DNA from: Nannobrachium achirus
Lineage: Eukaryota > Chordata > Actinopteri > Myctophiformes > Myctophidae
Direction of reading: 5' to 3'
Length of the DNA stretch: 64,000 bases
NCBI GenBank assembly: GCA_963921795.1
Contig: OY997649.1
Coordinates: forward strand, 63,916,474-63,980,473
Shown: positions 23,243 through 33,800 of the stretch, in pieces
Layout of the letters: the number at the start of each line of letters is the position of its first letter
Numbering within the stretch: the stretch's first letter is position 1
The notes under the pieces: generated by a model
Databases searched by the model: none
The model's input: the letters and a program-made list of their open reading frames with translations, nothing else
Told to the model about the DNA's origin: nothing
Program-made: the position numbers and the translations under genes

Positions 23243-23467
23243 TACCACTCTGACTGCATTTATAGGTCAAATTGACAGGTAAAGTCTCTCCCTTTTTGCC
23301 CAGGAGAGCAACACCTCCTCCCCTGCTGCCAGCGGGGGTTCTATTGTCTGTTGTTCTATTGACAATAGAACCTCCGCTGGCAGGGGGGGAAGAGGTGTTG
23401 CTCTACTGGGCAAAACATTTAAATAATGTACCTGTCAATTTGACCTATAAATGCAGTCAGAGTGGTA
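23243..23467. mobile_element. 225-bp foldback element
   Basis: TACCACTCTGACTGCATTTA at the left is exactly mirrored by TAAATGCAGTCAGAGTGGTA at the right. The inversion continues through TAGGTCAAATTGACAGGT and GAGCAACACCTC to a TTCTATTGTC centre. No target duplication identified. Confidence 0.9.
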
Positions 23468-24096
23468 TAAATGTATATTATTTCATACTTAGTAAATGTT
23501 TCAGAAGGGGAAAAAAAACGAGAACATTTAGGAAGTATTTAGGAAAAGTCATGGAAGGGGAAATTTCTGAGACCTTCACGGGGAGAATTATTGCACTTTG
23601 CAATCTCAAAATCGGCCAAAATGACCTGTTAGTCACCCATGTGTTATAGTGTGTTTTAACATGTTTCAACCTACGTGGTGCCTGTGTATTGAGGCCTCTG
23701 TCTTCCCCTGTCCCTCCCGAGGCAGTGGCGTATACAGAACTACAACAGCAGGTGAAAATACCAAAGTTTACTCTGGGGAAAGATAACTACAAAAAGAGTA
23801 AAGACTAAAGAACAGGGCTACAAAACAGGAGACTGGTTTGGAGAGGAGACATGAACTGAGGTGAGGCACAGCCTTTTATAGGCAGCAGGTGGTGGTGATT
23901 GGATGGGGGTGGAGCCAGGTAATGGATGATGGACAGCTGATTAGATGAGACGTGTGGAGGACAGGGAAGGAGAGACTAAACCCAGACAAACCTGGGTTAG
24001 GAACACGCTTGATCGCAAATGTTTTTAGTTTACCACTGCCACAATGTGGCACCGCTAAGTTGACTGATATCTATGGTGTGTGTCACTGTGAAACTG
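23468..24096. other. intergenic or intron, no gene seen
   Basis: Non-repetitive apart from GTTTTTAGTTTACCACTGCC, present at 22812 and 24019. The ORFs here match no family I know. Confidence 0.35.
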
Positions 24097-24305
24097 TTAA
24101 CCCATTTAGAACGGGTACACATTATTGTGTACTATATATTTTATGCTTTAACTATTGAAAAATAGCAGATATACAAGCTGCGAGCTTGTAGATCTGCTAT
24201 TTTGAAAAATCGTGAAGATTATAATTTTGACCTGATTCTATAAGTGACTTTTGAATCCTTCTAAGGTTTTTTGCTATTTTTCACTGGTTAAAGCATTCAA
24301 TAACC
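24097..24305. mobile_element. internally deleted TTAA MITE with hairpin
   Basis: Starts TTAACCCATTTAGAACGGGT, has the family's left subterminal block and a core-less hairpin (AGCAGATATACAAGCTGCGA, then GCTTGTAGATCTGCT), then the GATTCTATAAGTGACTTTTG interior, and ends near TTCACTGGTTAAAGCATTCA. The middle hAT-like portion of longer copies is missing. Confidence 0.8.
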
Positions 24306-24550
24306 CTAACCCTAAATATACAGGGCAGGAAAACAGAATAGTGTTAAAGAGAGACTGTACTTGACTAATGTCATGTCAGCTGCATTTTGCTATTTCTATT
24401 TAGCTTTCCATTCAAAACAAACATCTATTATCTTCTGCTGTACTGAAATCGGCCCAAACATCTGAGGTCACTCTACGTATGGACCGGAATAATGACCAGA
24501 GTGAGACAATGGACTGGTTTCCACTTTCCAGCTTACAACCCACACACATG

Positions 24551-24750
24551 NNNNNNNNNNNNNNNNNNNNNNNNNNNNNNNNNNNNNNNNNNNNNNNNNN
24601 NNNNNNNNNNNNNNNNNNNNNNNNNNNNNNNNNNNNNNNNNNNNNNNNNNNNNNNNNNNNNNNNNNNNNNNNNNNNNNNNNNNNNNNNNNNNNNNNNNNN
24701 NNNNNNNNNNNNNNNNNNNNNNNNNNNNNNNNNNNNNNNNNNNNNNNNNN
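24551..24750. other. assembly gap (200 N)
   Basis: Two hundred consecutive N. It lies 138 bp upstream of the first visible mfsd14b-like exon and could hide the TM1 exon. A length of exactly 200 suggests a placeholder rather than a measured size. Confidence 1.
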
Positions 24751-24792
24751 ATTCGTTACACCACTTATGTAAACATCCATGAAACATGGGAA

Positions 24793-24886
24793 TTCAATCT
24801 CTTCTCTCTCCTCTCCTCTCCTCTCCTCTCCTCCCCTCCCCTCTCCTCTCCTCTCCTCTCCTCTCCTCTCCTCTCCTCTCCTCTCC
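24793..24886. repeat. (TCTCC)n run forming the exon 3 polypyrimidine tract
   Basis: About 90 bp of CTCTCCTCTC-type repeat runs straight into the CCAG acceptor of the exon at 24889. Confidence 0.95.
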
Positions 24887-24888
24887 AG

Positions 24889-24951
24889 GTCCTCCATGAG
24901 ACCTTCCCCCATCACACCTTCCTGATGAATGGATTGGTTCAAGGAGTGAAG
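24889..24951 (+). CDS. mfsd14b: mfsd14b-like exon 3 (start of TM2 region)
   Basis: The exon encodes 21 residues, VLHETFPHHTFLMNGLVQGV then K, matching the conserved HETFP..TFLMNGL.QGVK block that follows TM1 in MFSD14 proteins. It is phase 0 at both ends, with acceptor CTCTCCAG and donor AAG|GTGAGG. It is the first exon I can recognise; exon numbering follows my recollection of the human gene. The pentanucleotide array upstream supplies the pyrimidine tract. Confidence 0.93.
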
Positions 24952-24984
24952 GTGAGGAACAACAACTGTTGCTTGTTGTACTGA

Positions 24985-25056
24985 TTTCACTCTGATCTTG
25001 TACTTTTGTTGCTCTGGATAAGTGTGTCTGCTAAATGCCTAAATTGTAAATTGGTT
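24985..25056 (+). mobile_element. SINE 3' tail fragment
   Basis: TTGCTCTGGATAAGTGTGTC followed by TGCTAAATGCCTAAATTGTA is the conserved 3' tail shared by many teleost SINEs and L2-like LINEs. The tRNA-like head is absent, so this is a 5'-truncated insertion within intron 3. Confidence 0.65.
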
Positions 25057-25064
25057 GACACCTT

Positions 25065-25268
25065 TGTTAATTGCGACCGTTAGGTCGCAATTAATATGAA
25101 AAGCTCCACCGGCGCCACCATCAGGCCGACACAGTATCTCTAAAGTCATGTCATCAACATGACTCTGTTCCATTTCCCATATCCCCTCCTGATTGGCTAC
25201 GATTGCCTTCTAAAGTTTGTGTGTGCGACCTGACAGTCGATTTGGGGAGTCTTACTGGTGTTTCAATC
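25065..25268 (+). mobile_element. family C repeat, internally deleted copy
   Basis: Starts GCGACCGTTAGGTCGCAATT and AAAGCTCCACCGGCGCCACC, ends GACCTGACAGTCGATTTGGG and GAGTCTTACTGGTG. This is a shortened relative of 26036-26466 and 41443-41856. Confidence 0.7.
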
Positions 25269-25345
25269 GCATCATCATGAAGAATTGTGGGGCACCTACA
25301 GTACTATCAAAATCTCTTAACATGAGAACTTTGGTATAAAATCTC

Positions 25346-26031
25346 TTAACCCTTTTAGTGCCTATCCCGAACTAGTTCGGGATATTCGGGATCAAAAACA
25401 ATTTTTTATTCGCTATTTTACTTACCCCGAGCTGCTTGGAGCAACGTGGGTGGTCCCGGCTCGCCCAGCGCTCACCAACGAGAGACGCTAGATGCTCCGA
25501 CGATTTATTCCATTGAAAATGGTTTAAAATAAAGTTTAGACCCCCCCAATGTTCACCAAATGTTCATTGTAGGCGGCGCGACGTATTCCAGGGTGCCTAT
25601 CCCGAACATGTCCGGGATATTTAATAAAATGAATTATTTTATCGGAGGCCTCAACGAAGCCCCGGTCTAGACGTCCATCCTTGGCCGGGACTTAGACTCG
25701 GCCATCCACGGGCCGTATTCGCTCTAACGGCCGAATCGTGCCGCCCACTCCAATAATAAATCACATCTTTAGACAGGATTTTCTCCGGATTGTGTCCCCA
25801 GACCCAAAGAGAAAGTTTTTTGCGGCTGAAATAGCTTTAGATCGGGCTTCTAAATGGGTTAGCATTTTGGCTACGTGTCAGCTAGCTTCCTCCTCTGGAC
25901 ACCCATAGGATTGACCGGAGTGAAAACACAGGCCAGTTGGGAGAGGGTCGACGAAAGCTATAAAGAAGGTCAATGGAGAAATTTCTGGCACTCTAGCACC
26001 CCTTGTGGCCGGATGGCACTGTATGAGTTAA
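25346..26031 (+). mobile_element. TTAA-flanked element (686 bp), intact sister of 3878-5592
   Basis: TTAA at both ends. The left end reads TTAACCCTTTTAGTGCCTAT and the right end GGCACTGTATGAGTTAA. Two internal palindromes, ATCCCGAACTAGTTCGGGAT and ATCCCGAACATGTCCGGGAT, occur near 25367 and 25599. It aligns end to end with the interrupted copy at 3878-5592, showing the nested hAT there is absent here. No transposase frame. Confidence 0.88.
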
Positions 26032-26035
26032 CATG

Positions 26036-26466
26036 AGACCGTCACATCGCAAGTTACTATGAAAAGCTCCACCGGCTGTCTGTCACTCCGTCTGTCTGTA
26101 CGTCACAACACGTCACGTCACATCACACTTTTGCCCATAACTCTGCCACTGTTGCCCCTATCCATGCCAAACTTTGCACACACACTCCTTGGATGGCAAA
26201 TCCTAACCTCCAGCCCTCATTTCTCACATGGTCCTCTTCTAGCGCCACCATCAGGCAGATATTTGCAAAACACATCTTTGGACACTGCTCCTACAGATTT
26301 AGGCCCAAAATCATGCAATACTTAAAAACAGTAACTCTAAAGTCATGTCATCAACATGGATCTGTCCCATTTCCCATATTCCCTCCTGATTGGCTACGAT
26401 TGCCTTCTAAAGTGTGTGTAAGCGACGTGACGGTGGCTTATCTCTCGATTAGGGAGTCTTACTGGT
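26036..26466 (+). mobile_element. family C repeat, longer copy
   Basis: Shares GTTACTATGAAAAGCTCCAC, ATGCCAAACTTTGCACACAC, TCATCAACATGGATCTGTCC and CGATTAGGGAGTCTTACTGG with 41443-41856. Subterminal GACCGTCA and a GCGACGTGACGGT block near the right end are inverted. It carries weak open frames that are not conserved in frame between copies. Confidence 0.7.
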
Positions 26467-27434
26467 TCTTCTATTACTTGTATGTGACCTAAAGCACGTA
26501 CCATACAACAGATCTCTTGTCACTTGAGGACTTAATGTTGTCGGTCTGATCTATGTGTGGGAAAAGGCTACAGAGCCACAGCTACACTGTGAATCACCAA
26601 GGTGTAGGGAAGGGCATTTAGGTATTGTTTGTAAACGTGCACACTTAGGAATGCTGTGTGTTATCCGCAGCTAACCGTGGCATGATGTCATATTTATAGA
26701 TGTCACATTGCAGTGCGCATCACACCAGCCTTGGTCGCACCAACAGCATAATTGAGGTGCGCTGCGTGTTGCACAACAAACTGACCTACTTGAATGCAGC
26801 GCGCAGACGGACAAAAGGCTGAACAGAGTTTACATACAGTTTGTCATCGGTGTGTTTATCAGCTGTGGTTTCAGATCCAAGCTTTGCATTTTTTAAAAGC
26901 TAACTGAGCCCAACACAGAAGTGAAACCTAACTGGATATTCATATCATACCAAGCCCGTGCCTTTGGCGTTAATATAGATTTTGTGGCGTCTTTCTATCC
27001 AGTAGAATTCAGCTCTGGGCCGAGTAGCATACCTGTAAAATGTATTTGTCTGGGATAGGAAGTTTGCTGGTTACACATACTGTACACTCTTACACTGGCT
27101 GACAAAACGAGCGATTTAAAAGTATTGTTTCAACACATTGCTTGGATTTCCCCCGTCTGAGAGATGGGTATTAATAGGACCTTTACTTTTTTATACAATG
27201 TTTGGTGATGGTAAGAATGGTCAAAAATGTGGCGAACCTCATCTTGGAGCTGTATAGTTTCGTAACCGTGTGCCTGCCTGACCCAACCCTTACAAGGTGA
27301 TTGATGAAATCCTATTCTTTGAACTGTGTTCGTTTATTGTTGATAAAGTTGAACATGAGGTCTAATATAATGAATGATAATTCTTCATTCAGAATAATTT
27401 ACGGTATGAGGTTTTTCCCTGCAGTTTTTTACAC

Positions 27435-27436
<2 letters not shown>
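26467..27436. other. intron 3 sequence, no other feature except repeat debris
   Basis: A ~150-bp stretch at 27115-27250 (AAAAGTATTGTTTCAACACA, GGTATTAATAGGACCTTTAC) resembles 31895-32010 and the inner arm of the foldback at 50.6 kb. The rest is unassigned. Confidence 0.4.
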
Positions 27437-27489
<53 letters not shown>

Positions 27490-27507
27490 GCGTGCGTGTG
27501 TGTGTGT
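27437..27507. repeat. (TG)n run adjoining the exon 4 acceptor
   Basis: A TG/CG-variant dinucleotide run of about 70 bp ending TGTGTGTAG, whose last AG is the exon 4 acceptor. Confidence 0.95.
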
Positions 27508-27509
27508 AG

Positions 27510-27637
27510 GGTCTGCTGTCATTCCTGTCGGCTCCTCTGATTGGTGCGATGTCAGACGTGTGGGGCAGGAAGTCCTTCCTCCTCATAACAGTCTTCTTCA
27601 CGTGCGCTCCCATCCCTCTGATGAGACTCAGCCCCTG
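27510..27637 (+). CDS. mfsd14b: mfsd14b-like exon 4 (TM2-TM3, MFS motif A)
   Basis: The exon encodes GLLSFLSAPLIGAMSDVWGR, then KSFLLITVFFTCAPIPLMRL and SP. GAMSDVWGRK is the MFS motif A (GxxxDxxGR[RK]) in the cytosolic loop between TM2 and TM3, which governs conformational switching in the superfamily. The following hydrophobic run is TM3. The final codon is split (TG|G, Trp) and completed by exon 5, donor GTGAGA. (TG)n microsatellites lie on both sides (27437-27507 and 27648-27694). Confidence 0.95.
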
Positions 27638-27644
27638 GTGAGAC

Positions 27645-27645
<1 letters not shown>

Positions 27646-27696
<51 letters not shown>

Positions 27697-27975
27697 GCAG
27701 GGGCGTCACAAGGGGGGGGGGGGGGGGGGGGGGAGTTTCTGGGGCGTCCATGGAACTAAATATTTTGAGATGGGGGTCCGTGGCCAAATACATACAGTAT
27801 CATCTTGGGGGTCCTTGACATGAGAAGGTTTGAGAACCACTGACATAGAAACATAAGTTTCTTGCATACATTTTCACCATCTTTCAAAAATAGCAGATCT
27901 ACAGGCTCGCAGCCGCGCTGTGAGCTTGTATATCTGCTATTTTTCACTGGTTAAAGCAGTCAATAAAAACGTGTT
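27646..27975. mobile_element. (TG)n, G tract and right part of TTAA MITE with hairpin
   Basis: After a (TG)n run (27648-27694) comes GGCAGGGGCGTCACAAGG, a terminus also present at the window's right edge, then a ~20-base G tract. From 27740 the DNA is the family interior (GATGGGGGTCCGTGGCCAAA, GTTTGAGAACCACTGACATA) ending in a hairpin at about 27890-27943 and TTTCACTGGTTAAAGCAGTC. Confidence 0.7.
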
Positions 27976-28294
27976 TAGTTTGGTGTTTCGTTTCTTTTGG
28001 TATAATAATCGTTTGGTCCATCTTTTATTCTGACTAGCGGGATGGAACTAATTGATAGTTATTATGTGGGGAACAAAAACAATGTGATGCCAGCCGGAAC
28101 ACACTGAGTATTTTCCAGACAAATGAACAAACATTTTATTTTTTTATTTTTATTATTACACAAATCAGGTATTTTCTCTTATCAATACAGGAGCAAAATA
28201 CTTTGTTTTTAAATCAATTCAAAGATCCTGTATTTTCTTGTCTTTTCTTACGTGCCCTCTACTGTTTGCATTGCGCTAAATGTTTTATTAAATC

Positions 28295-29235
28295 CAGGGT
28301 TCCCACGGTCATGAAATTCCTGGAAATATTTTGAAATTAGATCCTGGAAGGTCCTGGAAAAAAATAGCTATGCATTGTCTTTGGTTATTGATTTTGTTAA
28401 AACCTTTGAAATTACAAATTAAACATTGGCCAAATTGTCAAATATTAGAGGCAGAAATTTTGAAAATAGCCGATCTACATGCTCACAACGCCTCAACTGT
28501 GAGGGTCCCCAGTTAAAACATGATTATTTCGGGGGTCACGGCCTGAAAAGGTTGAGAACCACTGGCATACACTACCTGTCGTTGGGCATATTGCACATAC
28601 CTAGGAGTAAGCGACCTGTTATTGAGCTGAATTATTGTTATATAGTCCTGGAAATTGAGTTAAAGTTATACCATGTAACTTTTTTTATAAAACAAATCTT
28701 AAAATTGTCCTAACTGTTAAAACGCTAAAGTTTTAGAACACCCACTCCGTTATTTTCAGCTTCTAAAGCCTTCTCTTTATATGTTTTCTATGATCCTGGC
28801 CGGTGTCCGGTTTTCGCGGAAAAATAACGTCATCTGCGTCATCTGTATACGTTGTGTATACGTTGGCCAATCACATCGCGAATCATACACACATGATACA
28901 CTACCGGCCAATCACAGCTTATCTGCCGTGTCTTCAGGAAGTAGCCTCGCTCAGCTACAGTGTTTACCATGGTGAAGGATTCTTAAATCCTGGCCAGAAA
29001 ATTACGTTCTACCATGCGTTCTACACCTCCACGGATTTGTATCGGTCGCGGTGGTTTGCGGCGCCGCTCCGGTGGTCCGCGGCGGTGGTCCCCGACGACT
29101 CCGGGCGAAAAACGGACGAAAAAAGCAATACCGCTACTGACCACTAGTTTAGCAACTTACACAGTATAGCTTTAAATGGAAAAGTTTTGGAAAAGTTTTG
29201 GAAATTAATTGGTAAACATGTGTGGGAACCCAAAT
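28295..29235 (+). mobile_element. composite repeat (CCCACGGTCATGAA family) holding a TTAA element
   Basis: Begins GGGTTCCCACGGTCATGAAA and ends TTGGTAAACATGTGTGGGAA, the same family as 57848-58385. It contains a half hairpin (28463-28500; AAAATAGCCGATCTACATGC) and a hAT-like GGTTGAGAACCACTGG stretch. The TTAA element 28660-29175 is inserted in its right part; the sister at 58.3 kb lacks that insert. Confidence 0.8.
28660..29175. mobile_element. TTAA-flanked element (516 bp), empty site known
   Basis: TTAAAGTTATACCATGTAAC at the left and CTTACACAGTATAGCTTTAA at the right are inverted, with TTAA at both ends. The host repeat reads straight through TTAA at about 58331-58334 in its sister copy, an internal empty site. 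The interior has a CpG-rich stretch (29040-29120) without a long frame. Confidence 0.88.
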
Positions 29236-29539
29236 CAAATTTAAATTGTCCCCAGTTTGAATGGATTTAAATGGTTCCGTGCAAGATGATTGGGTGATTG
29301 TGTGCTGAAGCTGTGCTGGTGAACGGTGCTGTGCCAACATAATGCTGTGTGCTGTTCGGTCACATGCTGCTCATATGAGAGGCTGAGGGGCAAAGATCAG
29401 CCTTCAGGGAGCAGGCTTATCCAGTGTAGCAGTAAACCAATCAGTCAGTAAAGCAGCAGGCAGTTGGTAAAGCAGTCAGTCCAGTCCTAGTCCACAATAC
29501 GTATCGATAGCCTTGTCTTCCTATCGACGTGTGGGTCAG

Positions 29540-30108
29540 TTAACATTTAGAACAGGTACACATTATTATGTATCATTATTTTAAGCTTTAACCATTGAAA
29601 AACAGCAGATCTGCTATTTTTGAAAAATCGTGAAAATTTGAATTTTTACCCGATTCTATAAGTGTCTTTTGAATCCTTCTGAGATTTTTTTTTAAAAACC
29701 TATGTTTCTATGTCAGCAATCTGGCCAGCCATCGTCAAAGAAAAGGTCCTTTTCACTTAACTGGAGCTCAGTTAGTCTGTTCTTGAGAGACTACTATGTC
29801 AGTGGTTCTCAAACCTTTTCATGTGAAGGACCCCCAAAATGATATTTATTTGGCCACGGACCCGCATCTCAAAATATTTACTTCCAGGCCCCCCCCCCCC
29901 CCCCCCCCCCCCAGAAGCAAAATTTGAGTTAAAAATGTTCGCTTTGAAAATACATATATTCAAAGATTTGCACACATTTTCACAACTTTTTCAAAAATAG
30001 CAGATCTACAAGCTCGCAGCGCGGCACTCGGTGCCGCGCTGTGAGCTTGTATATCTGCTATTTTTCACTGGTTAAAGCATTCAATAATTCTTGGCCTAAA
30101 TGGGTTAA
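29540..30108. mobile_element. full-length ~0.55-kb TTAA MITE with two hairpins
   Basis: Bounded by TTAACATTTAGAACAGGTAC and TTGGCCTAAATGGGTTAA. Order inside: left subterminal block, core-less hairpin (29604-29621), GATTCTATAAGTGTCTTTTG, a hAT-like GTGGTTCTCAAACCTTTTCA segment, a C tract (29888-29912), then a complete hairpin at 29993-30065 with GCGCGGCAC/GTGCCGCGC core. This is the best reference copy of the family in the window. No coding frame. Confidence 0.88.
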
Positions 30109-31356
30109 TACATGTGCAGGAATGAGGCCTGTGTTTAAGCTGATCTACAATACCCAGGCCATGCAGGGAAAAGCCTGCTACTATTACATTTTTGTTTTCA
30201 GAGCCCAGCTATTAAAACTGTTGTGCTTCAATTATGATCTAATTTGACATCATTCTGGAACAGGAGCAGAGCGAGGATTGTACTGAGTACTGAGACAGGA
30301 ACAGGGGTTATCGTAAGAAATCAACTCGGAATGTTTTAAAACATACAAATTCTAATATTAAGAATAACTGATCTGGGAGGTCCCACAATAGATGAAATGG
30401 GAATGTTTTGAAACCCATCCATTTCTCATAGTTTTGACCATAGAACCTAGATCTGATAAATAAATAACTATAAATAACTATTTTAGCAAACATCCCACAG
30501 GTCTCGGGAGCTGTTTCTTTTCTCTCATACTACACTGTAGTTTACAAACAACTTTGGGATCTTATTATTTGTTTCTTAAGGTCAATATTAACAAAACTTA
30601 CAGTGTTCCATCTAGCCAATGAGAAAACGGCTCGCAACCACAAGTCATAAGATGATAGATCTGGACCGATAGACCTTTATTGATCCTGCAGGGTGAATTC
30701 AGTTGTCACGGTGTTACTCAGCAGTTATTGAACAAAGGATTGACACAGAAAACAGTTATACAGCCAGGGGCGTCACACCAGATTCTGGGCCTAGTCGACG
30801 AACATTTTTCGTCATAGTTTTAGTCGACGAAATCAACACTGATATACAGTAGTATTTACACACCTACTATCACTTGAACAGGCACCAAGCAGACTGTAGT
30901 GGAAATGTTTGGAGTCACAAGAAAAAGAAAGGGACAAGAGACTGCTAAGCTTGACAAAAACCTGTCTGCTTCCTTTAGGAGTGACTGACAGGGTTGTTCA
31001 AAAACTGTTTAGACAAATAACAGGCTCAGTGTTGTTCTGAACAGCAGAGTTCATAGTGATTAAAACACAGTGTTGTTCTGAACAGCAGAGTTCATAGTGA
31101 TTAAAACTGGCACTGGTACTTTTTACTGGAACGACTTTGTGAAGAAAAACTGTGATTGTACTTTTTGAAGTCATCAATACAGTAGTGTCCATTAAGCCTT
31201 CTTTGTGTTCGTGTCTTCATGAAATTAAAATTGCGAATCACTGTCACTTCATAAAGCTGTTCCTGGAAAAGTGCAATGCCTGTGTTCATTGTGATGAATT
31301 ATGACCAACAAAGCAGCATTTGGCTCTGTGACTTGTAACAGATTATAAGTTGCCTG
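30109..31356. other. intron 4 sequence, mostly unassigned
   Basis: Contains a fragment of the TTTTCGTCATAGTTTTAGTC element (about 30790-30840, compare 49266-49798) and a 42-bp tandem duplication (CAGTGTTGTTCTGAACAGCA, 31027-31107). No gene. Confidence 0.45.
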
Positions 31357-31893
31357 TTAATATTCAGGCCTAGAATTATTGAATGCTTTAACTATTGAAA
31401 AATAGCAGATATACAAGCTTGTAGATCTGCTATTTTTGGGAAAAGTCGTGAAAATGTGTGCAAATCTTTGAATATATGTATTTTCAAAGCGAACGTTTGT
31501 AACTCAAATTTTGCTTCTGGGGGGTCCCTGGAACTAAATACTTCGAGATGGGGGTCCGTGGCCAAATAAATATCATTTTGGGGGTCCTTCACATGAAAAG
31601 GTTTGAGAACCACTGACAAGAACAGACTAACTGAGCTCCAGTTAAGTGAAAAGGACCTTTTCTTTGACGATGGCTGGCCAGATTGCTGACATAGAAACAT
31701 CAGTTTTTCAAAAAATCTTAGAAGGATTCAAAAGACACTTATAGAATCGGGTAAAAATTCGAATTTTCACGATTTTTCAAAAATAGCAGATCTACAGAGT
31801 GCCGCGCTGTGAGCTTGTATATCTGCTATTTTTCAATAGTTAAAGCATAAAATAATGATACACAATAATGTGTACCCGTTCTGAATGGGTTAA
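31357..31893. mobile_element. full-length TTAA MITE with two hairpins (reverse orientation)
   Basis: Starts TTAATATTCAGGCCTAGAAT and ends GTACCCGTTCTGAATGGGTT+AA. It is inverted relative to 29540-30108. The left hairpin (31399-31437) lacks a core, and the right one (31786-31836) has a partly deleted left arm. Confidence 0.87.
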
Positions 31894-31989
31894 AAGTATT
31901 GTTTCAACACATCGCTTGGATTACTCCCGTCTTAGAGACGGGTATTAATAGGACCTTTACTTTTTGGATACGATGTTTGGTGAAGCTAA

Positions 31990-32200
31990 GAATGGTCAAA
32001 AATGTGGCGAAGGACCTTTTCTTTGACGATGGCTGCATGGCCAGATTGCTGACATAGGAACATAGGTTTTTCCAAAAAACCTTAGAAGGATTCAAAAGGC
32101 ACCGAGTGCCGCTCTGCGAGCTTGTAGATCTGCTATTTTTCAATAGCTAAAGCATAAAATAATAATACACAATACGGCGTACCCGTTCTGAATGGGTTAA
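31990..32200. mobile_element. partial TTAA MITE (right end)
   Basis: AAGGACCTTTTCTTTGACGA through a hairpin right arm (GCGAGCTTGTAGATCTGCTA) to GTACCCGTTCTGAATGGGTT plus AA. It lies just downstream of the previous copy, so the two form a near-tandem pair. Confidence 0.8.
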
Positions 32201-32606
32201 CAGTAAACCATGGCATTCTATGACATCTCAAAAGGATATGCTACTGCATATTGCTACTGGCTTTATAACAATACAACACCACCATATAAATTACCCAGAT
32301 AGCGATTCGATATTTACAGATATCACATATCGTAAAAGGCTGCAGATTGCTTTATGGCTCAGATATCATTGCATTGTTAGCTACTGTAAGATGGAACATG
32401 CTTTTTAGTTGGGGAAGTGCGTTGTAGTTTTTCATGGGATTTCGTAACAACTAGAAATACTGTTCCTTCGAAACAGTGTGGGCTCGCTTCCAACCCAAAA
32501 CAATAATAGTAAAAGTATCAAGTTCCCAGGCAATGCTCTCTTTCATTTTACTGACGTAAAATGGTAATGCAAATACAATGTAGACAAGCAGTGTTATTAC
32601 ATGAAC

Positions 32607-32951
32607 TTAAAGGACCAGGTCACCTTTGGGACAACCAGATCTTATTTTATTGTTGTGTGGGACACGATCAACACAATGTTGAGTTATTTTTTGTGTTCAA
32701 TCTGTGTTTTTAGATATTTTAGTATTTCAGTATGCTACAACTGGTCATATGATGCATTTTGCATCATATGATGCATGAGATGATGCAATATCATGCTACA
32801 AAGCATCATATGACCAGTTGTAGCATGCTGAAATACTAAAATATCTAAAAACACAGATTGAACACAAGAAATTACTCAGGATTGTGTTGATCGTGTCCCA
32901 CACAACAATAAAATAAGATCTGGTTGTCCCAGAGGTGACCTGGTCCTTTAA
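32607..32951. mobile_element. 345-bp TTAA-flanked foldback element
   Basis: TTAAAGGACCAGGTCACCTT at the left mirrors the right end, which reads GAGGTGACCTGGTCCTTTAA, with TTAA at both ends. The arms extend about 150 bp (for example TCATATGATGCATTTTGCAT near the centre). A transcript would fold into a long double-stranded RNA. Confidence 0.92.
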
Positions 32952-33192
32952 CAGTATGGACAATTAAATCAAAATAAAATTAAAATATAATGTGGACGGG
33001 TAAACAAACAACAGAAGTTTGAGACCAGTAGCATGTTGGGAACTGAAGTTATGGCTGTTTAAAGCCTGGGAAGAAAGAGGGGGGACCTGTGTGTGTGTGT
33101 GTCCTCAGGGGTGCCTGAACCACACTTTGCAAACCAGCAAACCACATCAAAGTAATAGTACGCAGATGGTCCTAATATTGACAAGCTTTTTA

Positions 33193-33252
33193 AAAACAGC
33201 AGATCTACAAGATCACAACATGTCGCAATGTCACATTGTAGATCAGCTTCTT
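33193..33252. repeat. diverged hairpin copy
   Basis: AAAAACAGCAGATCTACAAG, a CATGTCGCAATG core, then ACATTGTAGATCAGCTTC. The arms carry several mismatches, unlike the perfect copies. Confidence 0.7.
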
Positions 33253-33725
33253 ACAATTAGACAAAGTATTAAGTGATTCATCTACCGTATGTTATGTATT
33301 AATAATACAATCTGCAAAGTAACAAGTAACTAAAGCTGCCAAATGCAATTGCAGTGGAGTATAAGTAACAAAAGTGTAAAGTAAAAGTTGGTATAAGTAC
33401 GGGACATGCTGATCCAAATGCATATGGGATATACTAGGATCCAAATGCAGACAGGCTGCAATTCATGGCTTTTAAAGTGTTTGGGGTGTGGTTTTGCCAG
33501 GTGGGTCCACTTCGGTTGATCGTCTGATTTGGAAATGCATTGGTTGTGATATCTCCCTGACAACCAACAACAACCACACAGAGTGTCCCTGCGGGTTCTA
33601 GGATATATACTGTAAATCCCATCGCCCGGGAACCTTATTCTTTTTAAGTTAAATTTCTAAAACACTACAAAACATGTGTCAAAGACAAATACAAGCAAAC
33701 GTCTCCACAGTAACACAGTAACAGT

Positions 33726-33729
<4 letters not shown>

Positions 33730-33797
<68 letters not shown>

Positions 33798-33800
33798 CGT
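33730..33800. repeat. (GT)n microsatellite
   Basis: About 70 bp of GT dinucleotide within intron 4. Confidence 0.97.

Noticed and set aside
24479-24990. Frames running through the N gap
   Set aside because: They are artefacts of translating 200 N; nothing can be inferred about coding there.
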